DNA from: Clostridium sp. JN-9
Lineage (GTDB): Bacteria > Bacillota > Clostridia > Clostridiales > Clostridiaceae
NCBI RefSeq assembly: GCF_004103695.1
Contig: NZ_CP035280.1
Span: forward strand, 1,488,001-1,552,000
Direction of reading: 5' to 3'
DNA: 64,000 nucleotides
Shown here: positions 18,876 through 28,324 of the stretch, one piece after another
Layout of the letters: every line of letters begins with the position of its first letter
How positions within the stretch are numbered: the first letter of the stretch is position 1
Program-made: the position numbers and the translations under genes
Notes under the pieces: model-generated
The model's input: only the letters and a program-made list of their open reading frames with translations
The model's database searches: none
Told to the model about the DNA's origin: nothing

Positions 18876-18911
18876 AAAATTGACAATTGAACTAATTCAA
18901 TTGTCAATTTT
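18876..18911. terminator. Long perfect hairpin terminator after spo0A
   Basis: A perfect 16-bp stem pairs 18876-18891 with 18896-18911 (loop CTAA). Because each arm ends in an A- or T-tract it can terminate on both strands. Confidence 0.75.
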
Positions 18912-18970
18912 AATCTATGTTGTATGTTTTTTGCAAGATATATATTATTATATAGTAAAGGAGGTATATA

Positions 18971-19492
18971 ATGGATTTTACTGAAAAAACAATAGATGAA
19001 AAAAACATATATAAAGGAAAAATTATTAATGTTAATTTAAGAACTGTAGAGCTGCCAAATGGGAAGATATCAAAGCGTGAAATAGTAAATCATCCAGGAG
19101 GAGTGGCAATTCTTGCATTTAAAAATGATAATACCATATTAATGGTAGAACAATTTAGAAATCCTATTCAAAAAAAATTACTTGAACTGCCTGCTGGTAA
19201 ATTAGAACCTGGAGAAGATACAAAGGTGTGCGGCTTAAGGGAACTGGAAGAGGAAACCGGATATAAGGCAGATAAATTCGAATATATGGGGAAAATAGTA
19301 ACATCACCAGGATTCTGTGACGAATATATATATATTTACAAAGCTGAAGATTTATATAAGGGCACTACAGGTTTAGGTGATGAAGATGAATTTATTAATG
19401 TTCATGAATTAAATATAGAAAAAGCAAAAGAAATGATTAAAAATGGAGAAATAATTGATGGCAAGACCATCAGTGCTTTTGCAATGATATAA
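18971..19492 (+). CDS. nudF: Nudix hydrolase, ADP-ribose pyrophosphatase type
   Basis: The 173-residue protein carries a Nudix box from GKLEPGEDTKVCG to RELEEETGY (about 76-100). It is preceded by VEQFRNPIQKKLLELPAGK, typical of ADP-sugar pyrophosphatases that hydrolyse ADP-ribose to AMP and ribose 5-phosphate. An AAAGGAGG ribosome binding site lies 6 bp before the ATG. In clostridia this gene commonly lies just before spoIIM. Exact substrate preference is not readable from the sequence. Confidence 0.88.
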   Translation: MDFTEKTIDEKNIYKGKIINVNLRTVELPNGKISKREIVNHPGGVAILAFKNDNTILMVEQFRNPIQKKLLELPAGKLEPGEDTKVCGLRELEEETGYKADKFEYMGKIVTSPGFCDEYIYIYKAEDLYKGTTGLGDEDEFINVHELNIEKAKEMIKNGEIIDGKTISAFAMI

Positions 19493-19500
19493 AATTAAGG

Positions 19501-19558
19501 AATATTACCGTCCTTGTAATCATAATATTAAAAAGATGATTACGAGGGGGTAAATATT
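19501..19558 (+). promoter_or_regulatory. RBS-sequestering hairpin in front of spoIIM
   Basis: The 58 bases before the spoIIM ATG form a long inverted repeat. The core pairs 19512-19523 with 19536-19547 (12 bp, one G-U). An outer helix pairs AATATT and ACC at 19501-19509 with GGT and AATATT at 19549-19558. The Shine-Dalgarno GAGGGGG at 19544-19550 is buried in the 3' arm, and the ATG follows the hairpin directly. Confidence 0.65.
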
Positions 19559-20185
19559 ATGAAGGACAATGTTATATATTCAAGGATAAATGAACATATT
19601 CAGGAAAATTTCTGGATGTATGTAGTAAGTATATTCTGCCTTTGTACCGGGGTTGTGCTGGGAATATATAGTGTTAAGTATATGGGTTCAATAGATAAAA
19701 ATGATTTAGTAAGTTATATAAATGGTTTTACTTCTTCATTTAAAGATAATGGGATACAGTATAAAGCAATTTTTTTCCAAACGTTAAAAAATAATCTGCC
19801 ATTTATTGCAGCAATGTGGTTTCTGGGACTCACAATGGTTGGCCTTCCAGTAATAATTATATTGGATCTGATAAAGGGATTTACATTGGGCTTTACAATA
19901 AGTTTTATGATAAACAGCATAGGTTTTAATGGAATATGGGTTTCTCTTGTTGGAATTATACCTCAAAATATAATTTATATCCCCTGCATTTTATTTACTT
20001 CTGTTGTAGCAATGCAGTTTTCTTTAGAATTATTAAAGGACAGAGGAACAAAAAAATGGACATCTAATATAGGAATGAGGATTTCAGGCTATTCCATAAC
20101 TTTTATTATAGCTTCCTTATTTATGATTTTAGGATTTTTTATAGAATCATATGTTACACCAAATTTAATTAAACTGCTATTTTAA
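19559..20185 (+). CDS. spoIIM: Stage II sporulation protein M
   Basis: SpoIIM is part of the SpoIID-SpoIIM-SpoIIP machine that remodels septal peptidoglycan during engulfment. The 208-residue protein has five hydrophobic segments (about 18-40, 74-95, 98-118, 122-150 and 175-200), the usual topology. Its ribosome binding site lies in the 3' arm of a long hairpin, so translation may be limited on some transcripts. It is followed by a small unknown membrane protein and xerD. Confidence 0.93.
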   Translation: MKDNVIYSRINEHIQENFWMYVVSIFCLCTGVVLGIYSVKYMGSIDKNDLVSYINGFTSSFKDNGIQYKAIFFQTLKNNLPFIAAMWFLGLTMVGLPVIIILDLIKGFTLGFTISFMINSIGFNGIWVSLVGIIPQNIIYIPCILFTSVVAMQFSLELLKDRGTKKWTSNIGMRISGYSITFIIASLFMILGFFIESYVTPNLIKLLF

Positions 20186-20199
20186 TTCCAGGTGAAAAA

Positions 20200-20436
20200 A
20201 TGAAAGAATGCACTAATTTTTTTTATACAATTAAGATAATTATTGAATGTTTTTTTATTTTAATCACATTTGGTGTTTTTTTACCTAAAATAATTGATTA
20301 CTTTCTATACATTATAATGATATCCAAAGGTCCTGGCCCAAATAGTATTTTAGTATATAGTTTAATTGATAAGAATAGATATTTTTTATTTAATTATTTT
20401 AGAGTATTTCAAATACTTCTAAGTTATTTTGTATAA
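20200..20436 (+). CDS. Small hypothetical membrane protein
   Basis: This 78-residue product has one strong hydrophobic segment at about 10-27 and a second at 31-41. A short KGPGPNSILVYSLI segment follows, then an aromatic-rich C-terminal part. AGGTGA precedes the ATG, and the gene is spaced 14 bp after spoIIM and 32 bp before xerD, so it reads as part of the same transcript. I do not recognise a family with a known function. It is very Phe/Ile-rich, and the coding call rests on the ribosome binding site and tight packing. Confidence 0.6.
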   Translation: MKECTNFFYTIKIIIECFFILITFGVFLPKIIDYFLYIIMISKGPGPNSILVYSLIDKNRYFLFNYFRVFQILLSYFV

Positions 20437-20468
20437 TAATAAATGCTGGGTAAATTAAGGAGAAAAAA

Positions 20469-21346
20469 ATGGGAGAGTATATTGATGAGTATATTGATTT
20501 TTTAAAAGAGAAAAAAATGAGTGATAACACAGTAGATGCTTATTCCAGGGATTTAAAAAGATTTTCAAATTTTCTAATTGAAAGAAATGAAAATATATTA
20601 AAAATCAATGTTATTACTTTAATGGCCTTTACTCAGGAGCTTAAAAAGAAGGGAAAGGCTAACTCCTCTATTGCCCGAAATATTGTTTCTATAAGAAACT
20701 TCTATAAATATTTAATAAGAAAAAATATTATACATGAAGAACCAACTATAAACTATGAAATGCCTAAAATTCAGCATAATATACCTGAAATTTTAACTGT
20801 AGGAGAAGTGGACAGGCTTTTAAGCTCTCCTGATCTTATTAATAATAAAGGCATAAGGGATAAAGCTATGCTTGAGTTAATGTATGCTGCCGGGCTTAAA
20901 GTTAACGAGCTTCTAAGTTTAACTATATTTGATGTGAACTTAAAATTATCATATATTAAATGTGTTGGTACAAAGAAAAGGAGAGGATTATTCCAATTGG
21001 CTCTTATGCCGTCAAATATATAAATAAATATCTGGCAGTAAGAAATGAAATAAACATCTACAATCTGGATTTGTTATTTTTAAATTTACATGGAACAAAA
21101 ATGACAAGACAGGGATTTTGGAAAACTATTAAATATTATGCTAAAAAATCGGGAATAAATAAAACCATAAACTCATATACACTAAGACATTCATTTGCTG
21201 TACACCTTTTGGAAAATGGAGCAGATATAAAATCAGTTCAGGAAATGCTTGGACATAATGATTTAGGTTCTACTCAGATATATTCAACAATAGTGAAAAA
21301 AAGTAAAATAGCTGAAGTTTATAAAAAAGCACATCCAAGGGCATGA
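20469..21346 (+). pseudogene. xerD: Tyrosine recombinase XerD-like, frameshifted
   Basis: XerD resolves chromosome dimers at dif with XerC. The first reading frame (20469-21023) encodes the N-terminal SAM-like domain and the start of the catalytic domain. The rest continues in the -1 frame to 21346. Adding one A in the run around 20973-20979 restores a [13 protein letters not shown] junction and an intact protein of about 292 residues. Two catalytic positions also differ from the family: the first Arg is Lys144 (AAGLKVNEL), and the His before LRH is Tyr (SYTLRHSF). The later His (LGHNDL) and Tyr (TQIYS) are kept. An AAGGAG site precedes the start. It may be a decayed gene, or a divergent gene with a sequencing error. 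Confidence 0.8.
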
Positions 21347-21437
21347 AAAAACACCATATAAATTAAGTTTACATATTTTTTATATTTAAATAAAATAAAT
21401 TTATAGCATTATATCAAAAAGACGAGGAGTGGATTAA

Positions 21438-22256
21438 ATGAATTTAAAAAAAATTAATGAAAGTTCCCAGTATGTAAAATCAAAAATCAAAAATAATCCT
21501 GAAATAGGAATAATACTTGGCTCTGGATTAGGAGATTTAGCAGACTATGTTATAAATCCTACTTATGTAAATTATAGTGAAATTCCTAATATGCCTGTTT
21601 CAACAGTAAAAGGCCATGTAGGAAGATTTGTATTTGGAGAAATGCAGGGTAAAAATGTGGTAATGATGCAGGGAAGAGTTCACTATTATGAGGGAAATTC
21701 AATGGAGGATGTAGTGCTTCCAGTACATATAATGAAGAAACTGGGCATTAAAACTTTAATTGTTACTAATGCAGCTGGTGGAGTAAATACAACATTTGTA
21801 CCTGGAGATTTAATGATTATAAAAGATCATATTAATTTTGCATTTAACAACCCTTTAATAGGCAGAAATGAAGAAGAGATAGGACCTAGATTCCCGGATA
21901 TGTCAGAAGCATATTCAAAACAGCTTATAGATATAGCGGAAAATTGTGCTTTAAGCTTAAATATAAAAGTTGTGGAAGGCACATACATTATGATGACTGG
22001 ACCATGTTATGAAACTCCTGCAGAAGTCAGAATGGCAAGATTATTAGGAGGGGATGCTGTAGGAATGTCTACTGTTCCTGAAGTAATTGCTGCTAATCAC
22101 TGCGGCATTAAAGTTTTAGGAATATCATGTATCACAAATATGGCAGCAGGAATATTGAATCAGCCATTAGTTCACACAGAGGTTATAGAAACTTCAAATA
22201 AGGTAAAAGATAAGTTTACAAAACTAGTAAATAAAATCATAAGTGAAATTAATTAA
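21438..22256 (+). CDS. punA: Purine nucleoside phosphorylase (first copy)
   Basis: This 272-residue member of the trimeric purine nucleoside phosphorylase family splits (deoxy)guanosine and inosine with phosphate. It shows IILGSGLGDLAD, GRVHYYEG (about 78-85), TNAAGGVN and the C-terminal [13 protein letters not shown]-like block. A GACGAGGAGTGG site precedes the ATG. A clearly homologous second copy follows, and pdp completes a nucleoside salvage cluster. It belongs to the PunA/DeoD-2 group rather than the hexameric DeoD group. Confidence 0.93.
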   Translation: MNLKKINESSQYVKSKIKNNPEIGIILGSGLGDLADYVINPTYVNYSEIPNMPVSTVKGHVGRFVFGEMQGKNVVMMQGRVHYYEGNSMEDVVLPVHIMKKLGIKTLIVTNAAGGVNTTFVPGDLMIIKDHINFAFNNPLIGRNEEEIGPRFPDMSEAYSKQLIDIAENCALSLNIKVVEGTYIMMTGPCYETPAEVRMARLLGGDAVGMSTVPEVIAANHCGIKVLGISCITNMAAGILNQPLVHTEVIETSNKVKDKFTKLVNKIISEIN

Positions 22257-22278
22257 TTATAAATATATGGAGGTCACT

Positions 22279-23097
22279 ATGGATTTATTAGATAAAATAA
22301 AGCAAAGTAAGGAATATATATTAAGTGTAGACAACAGGAATGTGGATGCAGCTATTATACTGGGCACAGGACTTGGAAGTATAGTTAATGATATTGAAAA
22401 TAAAATAACAATAAAATACAAGGATATACCGAATTTTCCTGTATCAACAGTTAAAGGTCATGCTGGAGAACTGATATTAGGTGACTTAAATGGAAAGAGA
22501 GTTCTTGTCCTAAATGGCAGATTTCATTACTATGAAGGTTATAAAATGGAAAAGGTTACTTTTGCTGTAAGAGTGATTAAGAGTTTAGGCATAAACAATT
22601 TAATTGTTTCCAATGCTGCTGGCGGTATGAATCCTAAATTTTCAGCTGGGGATTTAATGATTATTACAGACCATTTAAATTTAATTGGTACAAATCCTTT
22701 AATAGGAAAAAACTATGAAGAATTAGGACCAAGATTTCCGGATATGTCTAATGCTTATGACAAATCATTAGTAGAACTTGCAGAGAAATCTGCAGATAAA
22801 TTAAATATTGAAATTAAAAAGGGTGTATATGCTTCAGTATCTGGACCAAACTATGAAACACCTGCAGAGCTTAGAATGCTGAGGTTAATTGGAGGGGATG
22901 CAGTTGGCATGTCTACGGTACCTGAAGTAATCGTTGCTAACCATATGAGTATGAAAGTACTAGGAATATCATGTATAACAGATATGGCAATTGCTGATAA
23001 TCTGGAACCATTAGATCATAAGAAGGTTATGGAAACAGCTAATAAAGCAATGGATAAATTTGTTGCATTAGTTAAAGAAATTATAGGACAGATGTAA
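22279..23097 (+). CDS. Purine nucleoside phosphorylase (second copy)
   Basis: This 272-residue paralog of the preceding gene has the same motifs: [40 protein letters not shown]. The ATG at 22279 follows ATATGGAGGTCACT; an upstream in-frame ATG at 22243 lies inside the previous gene. It differs from the first copy in several substrate-facing stretches (for example [11 protein letters not shown] versus TGPCYETPAEV), so specificity may differ. The two genes probably arose by tandem duplication. Confidence 0.92.
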   Translation: MDLLDKIKQSKEYILSVDNRNVDAAIILGTGLGSIVNDIENKITIKYKDIPNFPVSTVKGHAGELILGDLNGKRVLVLNGRFHYYEGYKMEKVTFAVRVIKSLGINNLIVSNAAGGMNPKFSAGDLMIITDHLNLIGTNPLIGKNYEELGPRFPDMSNAYDKSLVELAEKSADKLNIEIKKGVYASVSGPNYETPAELRMLRLIGGDAVGMSTVPEVIVANHMSMKVLGISCITDMAIADNLEPLDHKKVMETANKAMDKFVALVKEIIGQM

Positions 23098-23113
23098 ACA
23101 GGGGGACTTTATC

Positions 23114-24418
23114 ATGAGAATGTATGATATTATAATGAAAAAAAGAAATGGATTAGAGTTGTCAACTGAAGAAATTAATTTTTTTATTGAAAACTATACA
23201 AAGGGAAACATTCCTGATTATCAGGCATCTGCATTAACCATGGCTATATATTTTAAAAAAATGAATAGAAGGGAAACTGCAGATTTAACTATGGCTATGG
23301 TTAAATCAGGCGATGTTTTGGATCTGTCAAAAATTGAAGGAATAAAAGTTGACAAGCACAGCACGGGAGGAGTTGGAGATACTACAACATTAGTACTTGG
23401 ACCAATGGTAGCAGCTTTAGGAATACCCGTTGCAAAGATGTCAGGAAGAGGACTTGGACATACTGGAGGAACAATAGATAAATTAGAATCTTTTAAAGGA
23501 TTTTCAGTGGAAATGACTGAAGATAAATTTATTGAAAATGTAAATAATATTAAGCTGGCAGTTGCAGGACAAACAGGTGATCTGGCTCCCGCAGATAAAA
23601 AGCTATATGCACTAAGGGATGTAACTGCCACGGTAGATAATGTTTCTTTAATAGCTTCCAGCATAATGAGTAAAAAAATTGCCGCAGGAGCAGACTGCAT
23701 TGTACTGGATGTAAAAGTTGGAGATGGAGCTTTTATGAAAACTCCAGAGGCAGCAAGAGAATTAGCTGATGAAATGGTGAGTATAGGAAAAAGCGTAGGA
23801 AGAAATACTATTGCTGTAATTTCAGATATGGATCAGCCCCTTGGATTTGCCATAGGAAATGCTTTAGAGGTAAAGGAAGCAATTAATACCTTAAAAGGCA
23901 AGGGACCTAAGGATTTACTTGAACTATGCCTTACTTTAGGAAGCAATATGGTAGTGTTGGCAAAGAAAGCAGGAAATATTGAAGAAGCAAGAGAAATGCT
24001 TTTAGATGTTATAGAAAACGGAAAGGCTTTGAAGAAACTAAAAGAATTTGTAGCTGCTCAGGGAGGAGATACAAGCTGTATAGAAAACACAGAGCTGCTT
24101 CCTAAGGCAAAATATGTTATTCCCGTAGTATGCCTTAAAGATGGACTTATATCAAAAATCCATGCTCAAAATATAGGACTTATAGCAATGGAGCTTGGAG
24201 CAGGAAGAGCAACAAAGGACAGTAAAATAGACCTGGCAGTAGGCATGGTCTTAAATAAAAAAAGAGGAGATAAAGTTTCTAAAGGTGATATATTAGCTTA
24301 TGTATATGCTAATGATAAGGATAAAGGAAACAAGGCAGTAAATGACATAAATGCAAATTATGAAGTAACTGATTCATATAAAGAAGATAAAAAACTTATA
24401 TATGATGTGATAAGATAA
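23114..24418 (+). CDS. pdp: Pyrimidine-nucleoside phosphorylase
   Basis: The 434-residue protein phosphorolyses thymidine, uridine and deoxyuridine. It shows the family signature [19 protein letters not shown] and the [14 protein letters not shown] phosphate-binding region. [14 protein letters not shown] is also present. A CAGGGGGAC site precedes the ATG, and the gene lies 16 bp after the second purine nucleoside phosphorylase. A strong terminator follows, which closes the salvage operon. Confidence 0.95.
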   Translation: MRMYDIIMKKRNGLELSTEEINFFIENYTKGNIPDYQASALTMAIYFKKMNRRETADLTMAMVKSGDVLDLSKIEGIKVDKHSTGGVGDTTTLVLGPMVAALGIPVAKMSGRGLGHTGGTIDKLESFKGFSVEMTEDKFIENVNNIKLAVAGQTGDLAPADKKLYALRDVTATVDNVSLIASSIMSKKIAAGADCIVLDVKVGDGAFMKTPEAARELADEMVSIGKSVGRNTIAVISDMDQPLGFAIGNALEVKEAINTLKGKGPKDLLELCLTLGSNMVVLAKKAGNIEEAREMLLDVIENGKALKKLKEFVAAQGGDTSCIENTELLPKAKYVIPVVCLKDGLISKIHAQNIGLIAMELGAGRATKDSKIDLAVGMVLNKKRGDKVSKGDILAYVYANDKDKGNKAVNDINANYEVTDSYKEDKKLIYDVIR

Positions 24419-24422
24419 ATAT

Positions 24423-24466
24423 AAATCCCCATAAATACTTAATCAAAAGTATTTATGGGGATTTTT
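24423..24466 (+). terminator. Strong intrinsic terminator after pdp
   Basis: A perfect 18-bp stem pairs 24423-24440 with 24447-24464 (loop AATCAA). The 3' arm ends in a run of T. Confidence 0.92.
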
Positions 24467-24546
24467 GCATCCTTATTTGGAAAATAATAATAGCCATAAA
24501 TTAATGAAATGTTGGGGAAAATAAACTCAAGGAAAGGAGTGTAATG

Positions 24547-25731
24547 ATGAATAAGTTAATTAAAAAAATTATTTCAGTTAGCTGTTTAACATTATTTTTA
24601 ACGCCATTGATTTGCACCAATAATTTTGCAGGAGCAGAAGGAGAAAACAGCGGAATAAATGTAGATGCAAAATCCGCAATACTTATGGAACCTGTAAGCG
24701 GTAAAATAATTTATGAAAAAGGCTCTCATGAAAAATTAGCTCCAGCATCTGTTACAAAAATAATGACTATGCTTTTGACTATGGAAGCTATAGATAGCGG
24801 AAAGATAAAACTCTCAGATAAAGTTACAGCAAGTGAAAATGCAAAGAAAATGGGTGGGAGTACTATGCTTTTAGATACTGGAGAAGTTCGTACAGTGGAG
24901 GAACTTTTAAAGGGTATAGCAATAGCATCTGGAAATGATGCTGCAGTAGCCATGGCTGAATACCTTGCAGGATCTGAAGAAAGTTTTGTGGTTAAAATGA
25001 ATGAAAGAGCTGCCAGTCTTGGAATGAAAGATACAACTTTTAAAAACTGCACAGGGCTTCCTATTCAGGGACATTTAACAAGTGCATATGATATAACATT
25101 AATGAGCAGAGAATTATTAAAACATCCTAAAATTCTTAAATATTCAGGAACATATATGGAAACTATATCCGAAGGAAGAAAAACACCAATAGGACTAGTG
25201 AATCATAATAAACTTGTTAGGTTTTTTAAAGGCTGTGATGGGCTTAAGACAGGGTTCACAGAAGAAGCCAAGTATTGTATTTCATCAACAGCAGTAAGGG
25301 ATAATGTTAGAATGCTTGCAGTAATTATGGGAGCTCCAACATATAAAGTGAGAAACAGGGATGCAAGTATGCTGATGAATTATGGATTTTCTAAATATGA
25401 AGCTAAAAATGTAATTAAAAAGGATTCAACATTGGATAAAATACAGTTAACTGGGAAAAGTGAAAAGTTTATTTATGCCAAGGCTTGTGATGATTTAAAT
25501 ATAGTAGTTGAAAAGGGCAGGGATAATAAAATAACTCAAAAATATATTATACTTGAGCCAAAGACTAAAAAAGGATACAAAAAAAATGATGTGGTTGGAT
25601 ATTGCGAAGTTTATGTTGATGGAGAATTAAGGGGAAAAGCTGATATTTATACTGACAGAGATTTTAAAAATGGCGGTGTTTTTGATTATTTGAAAAACAA
25701 TTTCAAAAATGCTTTTGATAAAGCAATATAA
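24547..25731 (+). CDS. dacF: D-alanyl-D-alanine carboxypeptidase (DacF-like)
   Basis: This low-molecular-weight penicillin-binding protein trims the terminal D-Ala from peptidoglycan stem peptides. The 394-residue precursor has a signal peptide (about 1-30), the catalytic SVTK tetrad (SxxK), SGN in ASGNDAAVAMAE, and KTG in LKTGFTEEA. A C-terminal beta-rich PBP5-type domain follows. AAAGGAG precedes tandem ATGs at 24544 and 24547; the second gives better spacing. A dacF at this place in clostridia suggests a role in spore cortex. A second carboxypeptidase gene lies 2.6 kb downstream. Confidence 0.92.
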   Translation: MNKLIKKIISVSCLTLFLTPLICTNNFAGAEGENSGINVDAKSAILMEPVSGKIIYEKGSHEKLAPASVTKIMTMLLTMEAIDSGKIKLSDKVTASENAKKMGGSTMLLDTGEVRTVEELLKGIAIASGNDAAVAMAEYLAGSEESFVVKMNERAASLGMKDTTFKNCTGLPIQGHLTSAYDITLMSRELLKHPKILKYSGTYMETISEGRKTPIGLVNHNKLVRFFKGCDGLKTGFTEEAKYCISSTAVRDNVRMLAVIMGAPTYKVRNRDASMLMNYGFSKYEAKNVIKKDSTLDKIQLTGKSEKFIYAKACDDLNIVVEKGRDNKITQKYIILEPKTKKGYKKNDVVGYCEVYVDGELRGKADIYTDRDFKNGGVFDYLKNNFKNAFDKAI

Positions 25732-25743
25732 TTATTTGCGGTG

Positions 25744-25792
25744 GCATTTATAATTTAAGTATGATAATCTTAAATTATAAATGCTTTTTTTA
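25744..25792 (+). terminator. Intrinsic terminator after dacF
   Basis: A perfect 16-bp stem pairs 25744-25759 with 25769-25784. Eight T residues follow. Confidence 0.92.
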
Positions 25793-25815
25793 ATATTTAT
25801 ATAGGAGAGATCTTT

Positions 25816-26577
25816 ATGTCATTAAATATAAAAATACATAATTTTGAAGGCCCTTTTGATTTATTACTTCACTTAATAAAGAAAAATGAAATGGATATTT
25901 ATAATATAAGTATATATGAAATAACAGATCAATATTTACAATATTTAAGGTCAATGAGGGATCTTGACCTTGAAATAACTTCAGAATTTATAGTTATTGC
26001 AGCAACGCTTATTGAAATTAAATCAAAAACTCTTCTTCCAAAGGCGAAAAATGATGAGAGTGCTGCGGATCTTGAAGGTAATGATCCAAGAAAAGAGCTT
26101 GTTCAAAAACTTCTGGAATATAAAAAGTATAAGGCAGTATCAGTTTATTTTAAGGAGAAGATGGAAGAAAACGGAGTAACCTTCAGTAAAAAACCTGAAA
26201 TAATTGTGGAAAATAAAAAAGAAAACAAATTAGAGGATATTCTAAAAAATGTAACCATATTGAAATTATATTATGTTTACAATGATTTAATGAATAAATA
26301 TAAAAATAGGATGAATGATAATATTAACATAGATAAAGGAATAGCAATTGACAGATATAAAATTGAAGATAAGATGATTTTCATTCAGGACAGAATAAGG
26401 ACATCAAAAAACACAAGCTTTTCCAGGATAGTCAGCGGCTGTGAATCAAAAATAGAAGTAATTGTTTCATTTTTAGCACTGCTGGAATTAATAAAGTTAA
26501 AGGCTGCAAAGGTGACACAGGACAGCAGCTTTAGTGAAATTTATATAGAGGGAGCCGACATAAATGAAGAACACTAA
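25816..26577 (+). CDS. scpA: Segregation and condensation protein A
   Basis: ScpA is the kleisin that bridges SMC heads in chromosome condensation. The 253-residue protein begins with the hallmark [16 protein letters not shown] and contains [18 protein letters not shown]. It has a winged-helix C-terminus ending in [20 protein letters not shown] site precedes the ATG. It overlaps scpB by 14 bp, the usual coupled arrangement. Confidence 0.96.
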   Translation: MSLNIKIHNFEGPFDLLLHLIKKNEMDIYNISIYEITDQYLQYLRSMRDLDLEITSEFIVIAATLIEIKSKTLLPKAKNDESAADLEGNDPRKELVQKLLEYKKYKAVSVYFKEKMEENGVTFSKKPEIIVENKKENKLEDILKNVTILKLYYVYNDLMNKYKNRMNDNINIDKGIAIDRYKIEDKMIFIQDRIRTSKNTSFSRIVSGCESKIEVIVSFLALLELIKLKAAKVTQDSSFSEIYIEGADINEEH

Positions 26578-27148
26578 TATTAATCAAATTAAAATTGAAG
26601 AACCACCAAATAAGGATATTTATTTCTCTATTATTGAATCTTTATTATTTGCAAGCGGTGAGCCCCTTAAAATTGAATATATATCAAATATAATTGAATG
26701 CAGTATTCCTTTTACAAAAGATTTGCTGGATTGCATGATTAAAGAATATTCACGTGAGGATAGGGGAATAAAATTAATTAATGTTAATGATACATATCAG
26801 CTTGTAACCAAACCTAAGAATTCAGAGTATGTACAAAAGCTTTTAAAAACAAATGTGAGACAATCCTTGTCGCAGGCAGCATTAGAAACATTATCTATAA
26901 TTGCATACAAGCAGCCTATAACTAGAATTGAAATTGATGAGATCAGAGGGGTAAAAAGTGATAGGGCAGTTCTCACACTGGCAGAGAAAAATTTAATAAA
27001 GGAAACGGGAAGATTAGATGTACCTGGAAGACCAATTCTTTATTCAACAACAGATGAATTCTTAAAGTTTTTCGGGCTGGAAAATTTAAATCAAATGCCT
27101 CAGCTGGAGACTCTAATAGATAAATATAGTGAAGATGAGGAAAGTTAA
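26564..27148 (+). CDS. scpB: Segregation and condensation protein B
   Basis: ScpB forms a dimer that stabilises the ScpA-SMC complex. The 194-residue protein contains two winged helices, with [11 protein letters not shown] near the N-terminus and [16 protein letters not shown] in the second domain. Its start lies within scpA. Its stop codon overlaps that of the convergent ytfJ gene, and the last codons of both genes form a hairpin. Confidence 0.96.
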   Translation: MKNTNINQIKIEEPPNKDIYFSIIESLLFASGEPLKIEYISNIIECSIPFTKDLLDCMIKEYSREDRGIKLINVNDTYQLVTKPKNSEYVQKLLKTNVRQSLSQAALETLSIIAYKQPITRIEIDEIRGVKSDRAVLTLAEKNLIKETGRLDVPGRPILYSTTDEFLKFFGLENLNQMPQLETLIDKYSEDEES

Positions 27149-27159
27149 TCCTCATCTTC
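27131..27159. terminator. Hairpin at the scpB/ytfJ tail-to-tail junction
   Basis: A perfect 11-bp stem pairs 27131-27141 with 27149-27159 around a seven-base loop that contains both stop codons. It may be a compact bidirectional terminator made from coding sequence. It has no T-tract. Confidence 0.5.
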
Positions 27160-27612
27160 ATCAATGGCAACTGTGTCTTCACCAAAAGAAGACTTGTTTT
27201 CTTTCCCTTGATTATTTTTTTTGCAGGTATTTTTACCATCTTTATTAAAAAATCCTTTCAACATATCAATAACCTGAGGTATACTGTCTACAATCCTATC
27301 ATAAGTATTGTCCTGATCAACAGATAATACCCTTACTGCATCTTGCTTGATTACTAAAAATGCCACAGGTTTCACACTGACACCTGCTCCGCTTCCACCT
27401 CCAAAAGGATATTTCAGATTTCCATTGTTAACTTTTCCATTAAATTCACTTCCACCAGATGCAAACCCAAATGATACCTTAGATAGTGGAATAATTATTG
27501 TACCATCTTTGGATTCTACTGGATCTCCAACAATGGTATTAACATCAACCATTTCTTTAATGTTTTCCATAGTTGATTTCATAAGATTTTCTATAGGATG
27601 ACTGTTTTCCAT
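27145..27612 (-). CDS. ytfJ: Sporulation protein YtfJ (GerW family)
   Basis: The 155-residue protein belongs to the GerW/YtfJ family. It shows [23 protein letters not shown]-like residues, a Gly-rich [18 protein letters not shown] block, and an acidic tail. In Bacillus the family is forespore-linked and required for germination of some spores. I set the start at the ATG complementary to 27610-27612, preceded by GGAGGG; an upstream TTG overlaps that site. Its neighbour DUF2953 gene lies upstream on the same strand, a common clostridial pairing. Confidence 0.92.
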   Translation of the reverse strand: MENSHPIENLMKSTMENIKEMVDVNTIVGDPVESKDGTIIIPLSKVSFGFASGGSEFNGKVNNGNLKYPFGGGSGAGVSVKPVAFLVIKQDAVRVLSVDQDNTYDRIVDSIPQVIDMLKGFFNKDGKNTCKKNNQGKENKSSFGEDTVAIDEDED

Positions 27613-27644
27613 TTTTATACCCTCCAATATTAAATATTTTAAAA

Positions 27645-28157
27645 TTAATCAATATCAGCTTTTTTTATGCTAAAGTGCACTGATAGGATTAAAATGATTA
27701 TACAAATAACATTTACTATATTTAATAGAAATATACTATTTATTTCTAAATTAAAAAAAGATTTATTAAAATGAGGCTTAACACTGAAATTATACCTTTT
27801 TACATTTAAAAAAATGGATAAAAATTTATATATCCATGGATAGGTATTGTAAATCATTCCATAAAATAAACCTGTAAAAGCAGCATCTTCAAAGCCGTAA
27901 TCCATGTTTATTGAAAAGTAGTTATATGGTTTCATGGGATTTTTATCAAACTTATGTAATAATTCAATTATTGAGGTTTTCCTAAAGGTTTTCTTCTTTT
28001 TTATGGTTTCAGCATTATATTTTTTTATATTTTTGCTTATATCTATCCTGAAACTATATATAAATAAATAAAATTTTTTATTAATAAGTTTAAATTTAAT
28101 TTTAATTGGGAAAGGTACCAGTAATAAAAAAGCTAGAAAAATGAAAAATAATTTCAT
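27645..28157 (-). CDS. DUF2953 membrane-anchored protein
   Basis: The 170-residue protein has an N-terminal hydrophobic segment (about 2-18), a basic soluble region, and a C-terminal membrane helix (about 148-165). DUF2953 proteins of unknown function are routinely encoded next to ytfJ in clostridia, and this fits that pattern in size and position. The ATG complementary to 28155-28157 follows TTGGAGGAAA; earlier in-frame starts lack such a site. A sporulation role is suggested by context only. Confidence 0.75.
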   Translation of the reverse strand: MKLFFIFLAFLLLVPFPIKIKFKLINKKFYLFIYSFRIDISKNIKKYNAETIKKKKTFRKTSIIELLHKFDKNPMKPYNYFSINMDYGFEDAAFTGLFYGMIYNTYPWIYKFLSIFLNVKRYNFSVKPHFNKSFFNLEINSIFLLNIVNVICIIILILSVHFSIKKADID

Positions 28158-28324
28158 AAGTATATTTCCTCCAAAGAACATGGATTTGCATAATTGCCAT
28201 TTCATAGTATTACCAATTAACTAAAAAATATAATAATGGAGAAAAATATCAGTATTAATTATAGAATTATTGCAAAAAATAATACATGGATAAAAATTTT
28301 AATTGAAAGAGGGTAATTTTACGA

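Noticed and set aside
20960-20990. Programmed -1 frameshift in xerD
   Set aside because: The codons AAG AAA AGG at the junction do not fit the X XXY YYZ slippery pattern, and two catalytic residues are also changed. Simple decay or a base-calling error is more likely.
23221-23700. A 159-codon minus-strand frame within pdp
   Set aside because: It mirrors the strongly conserved pyrimidine-nucleoside phosphorylase gene and has no ribosome binding site.
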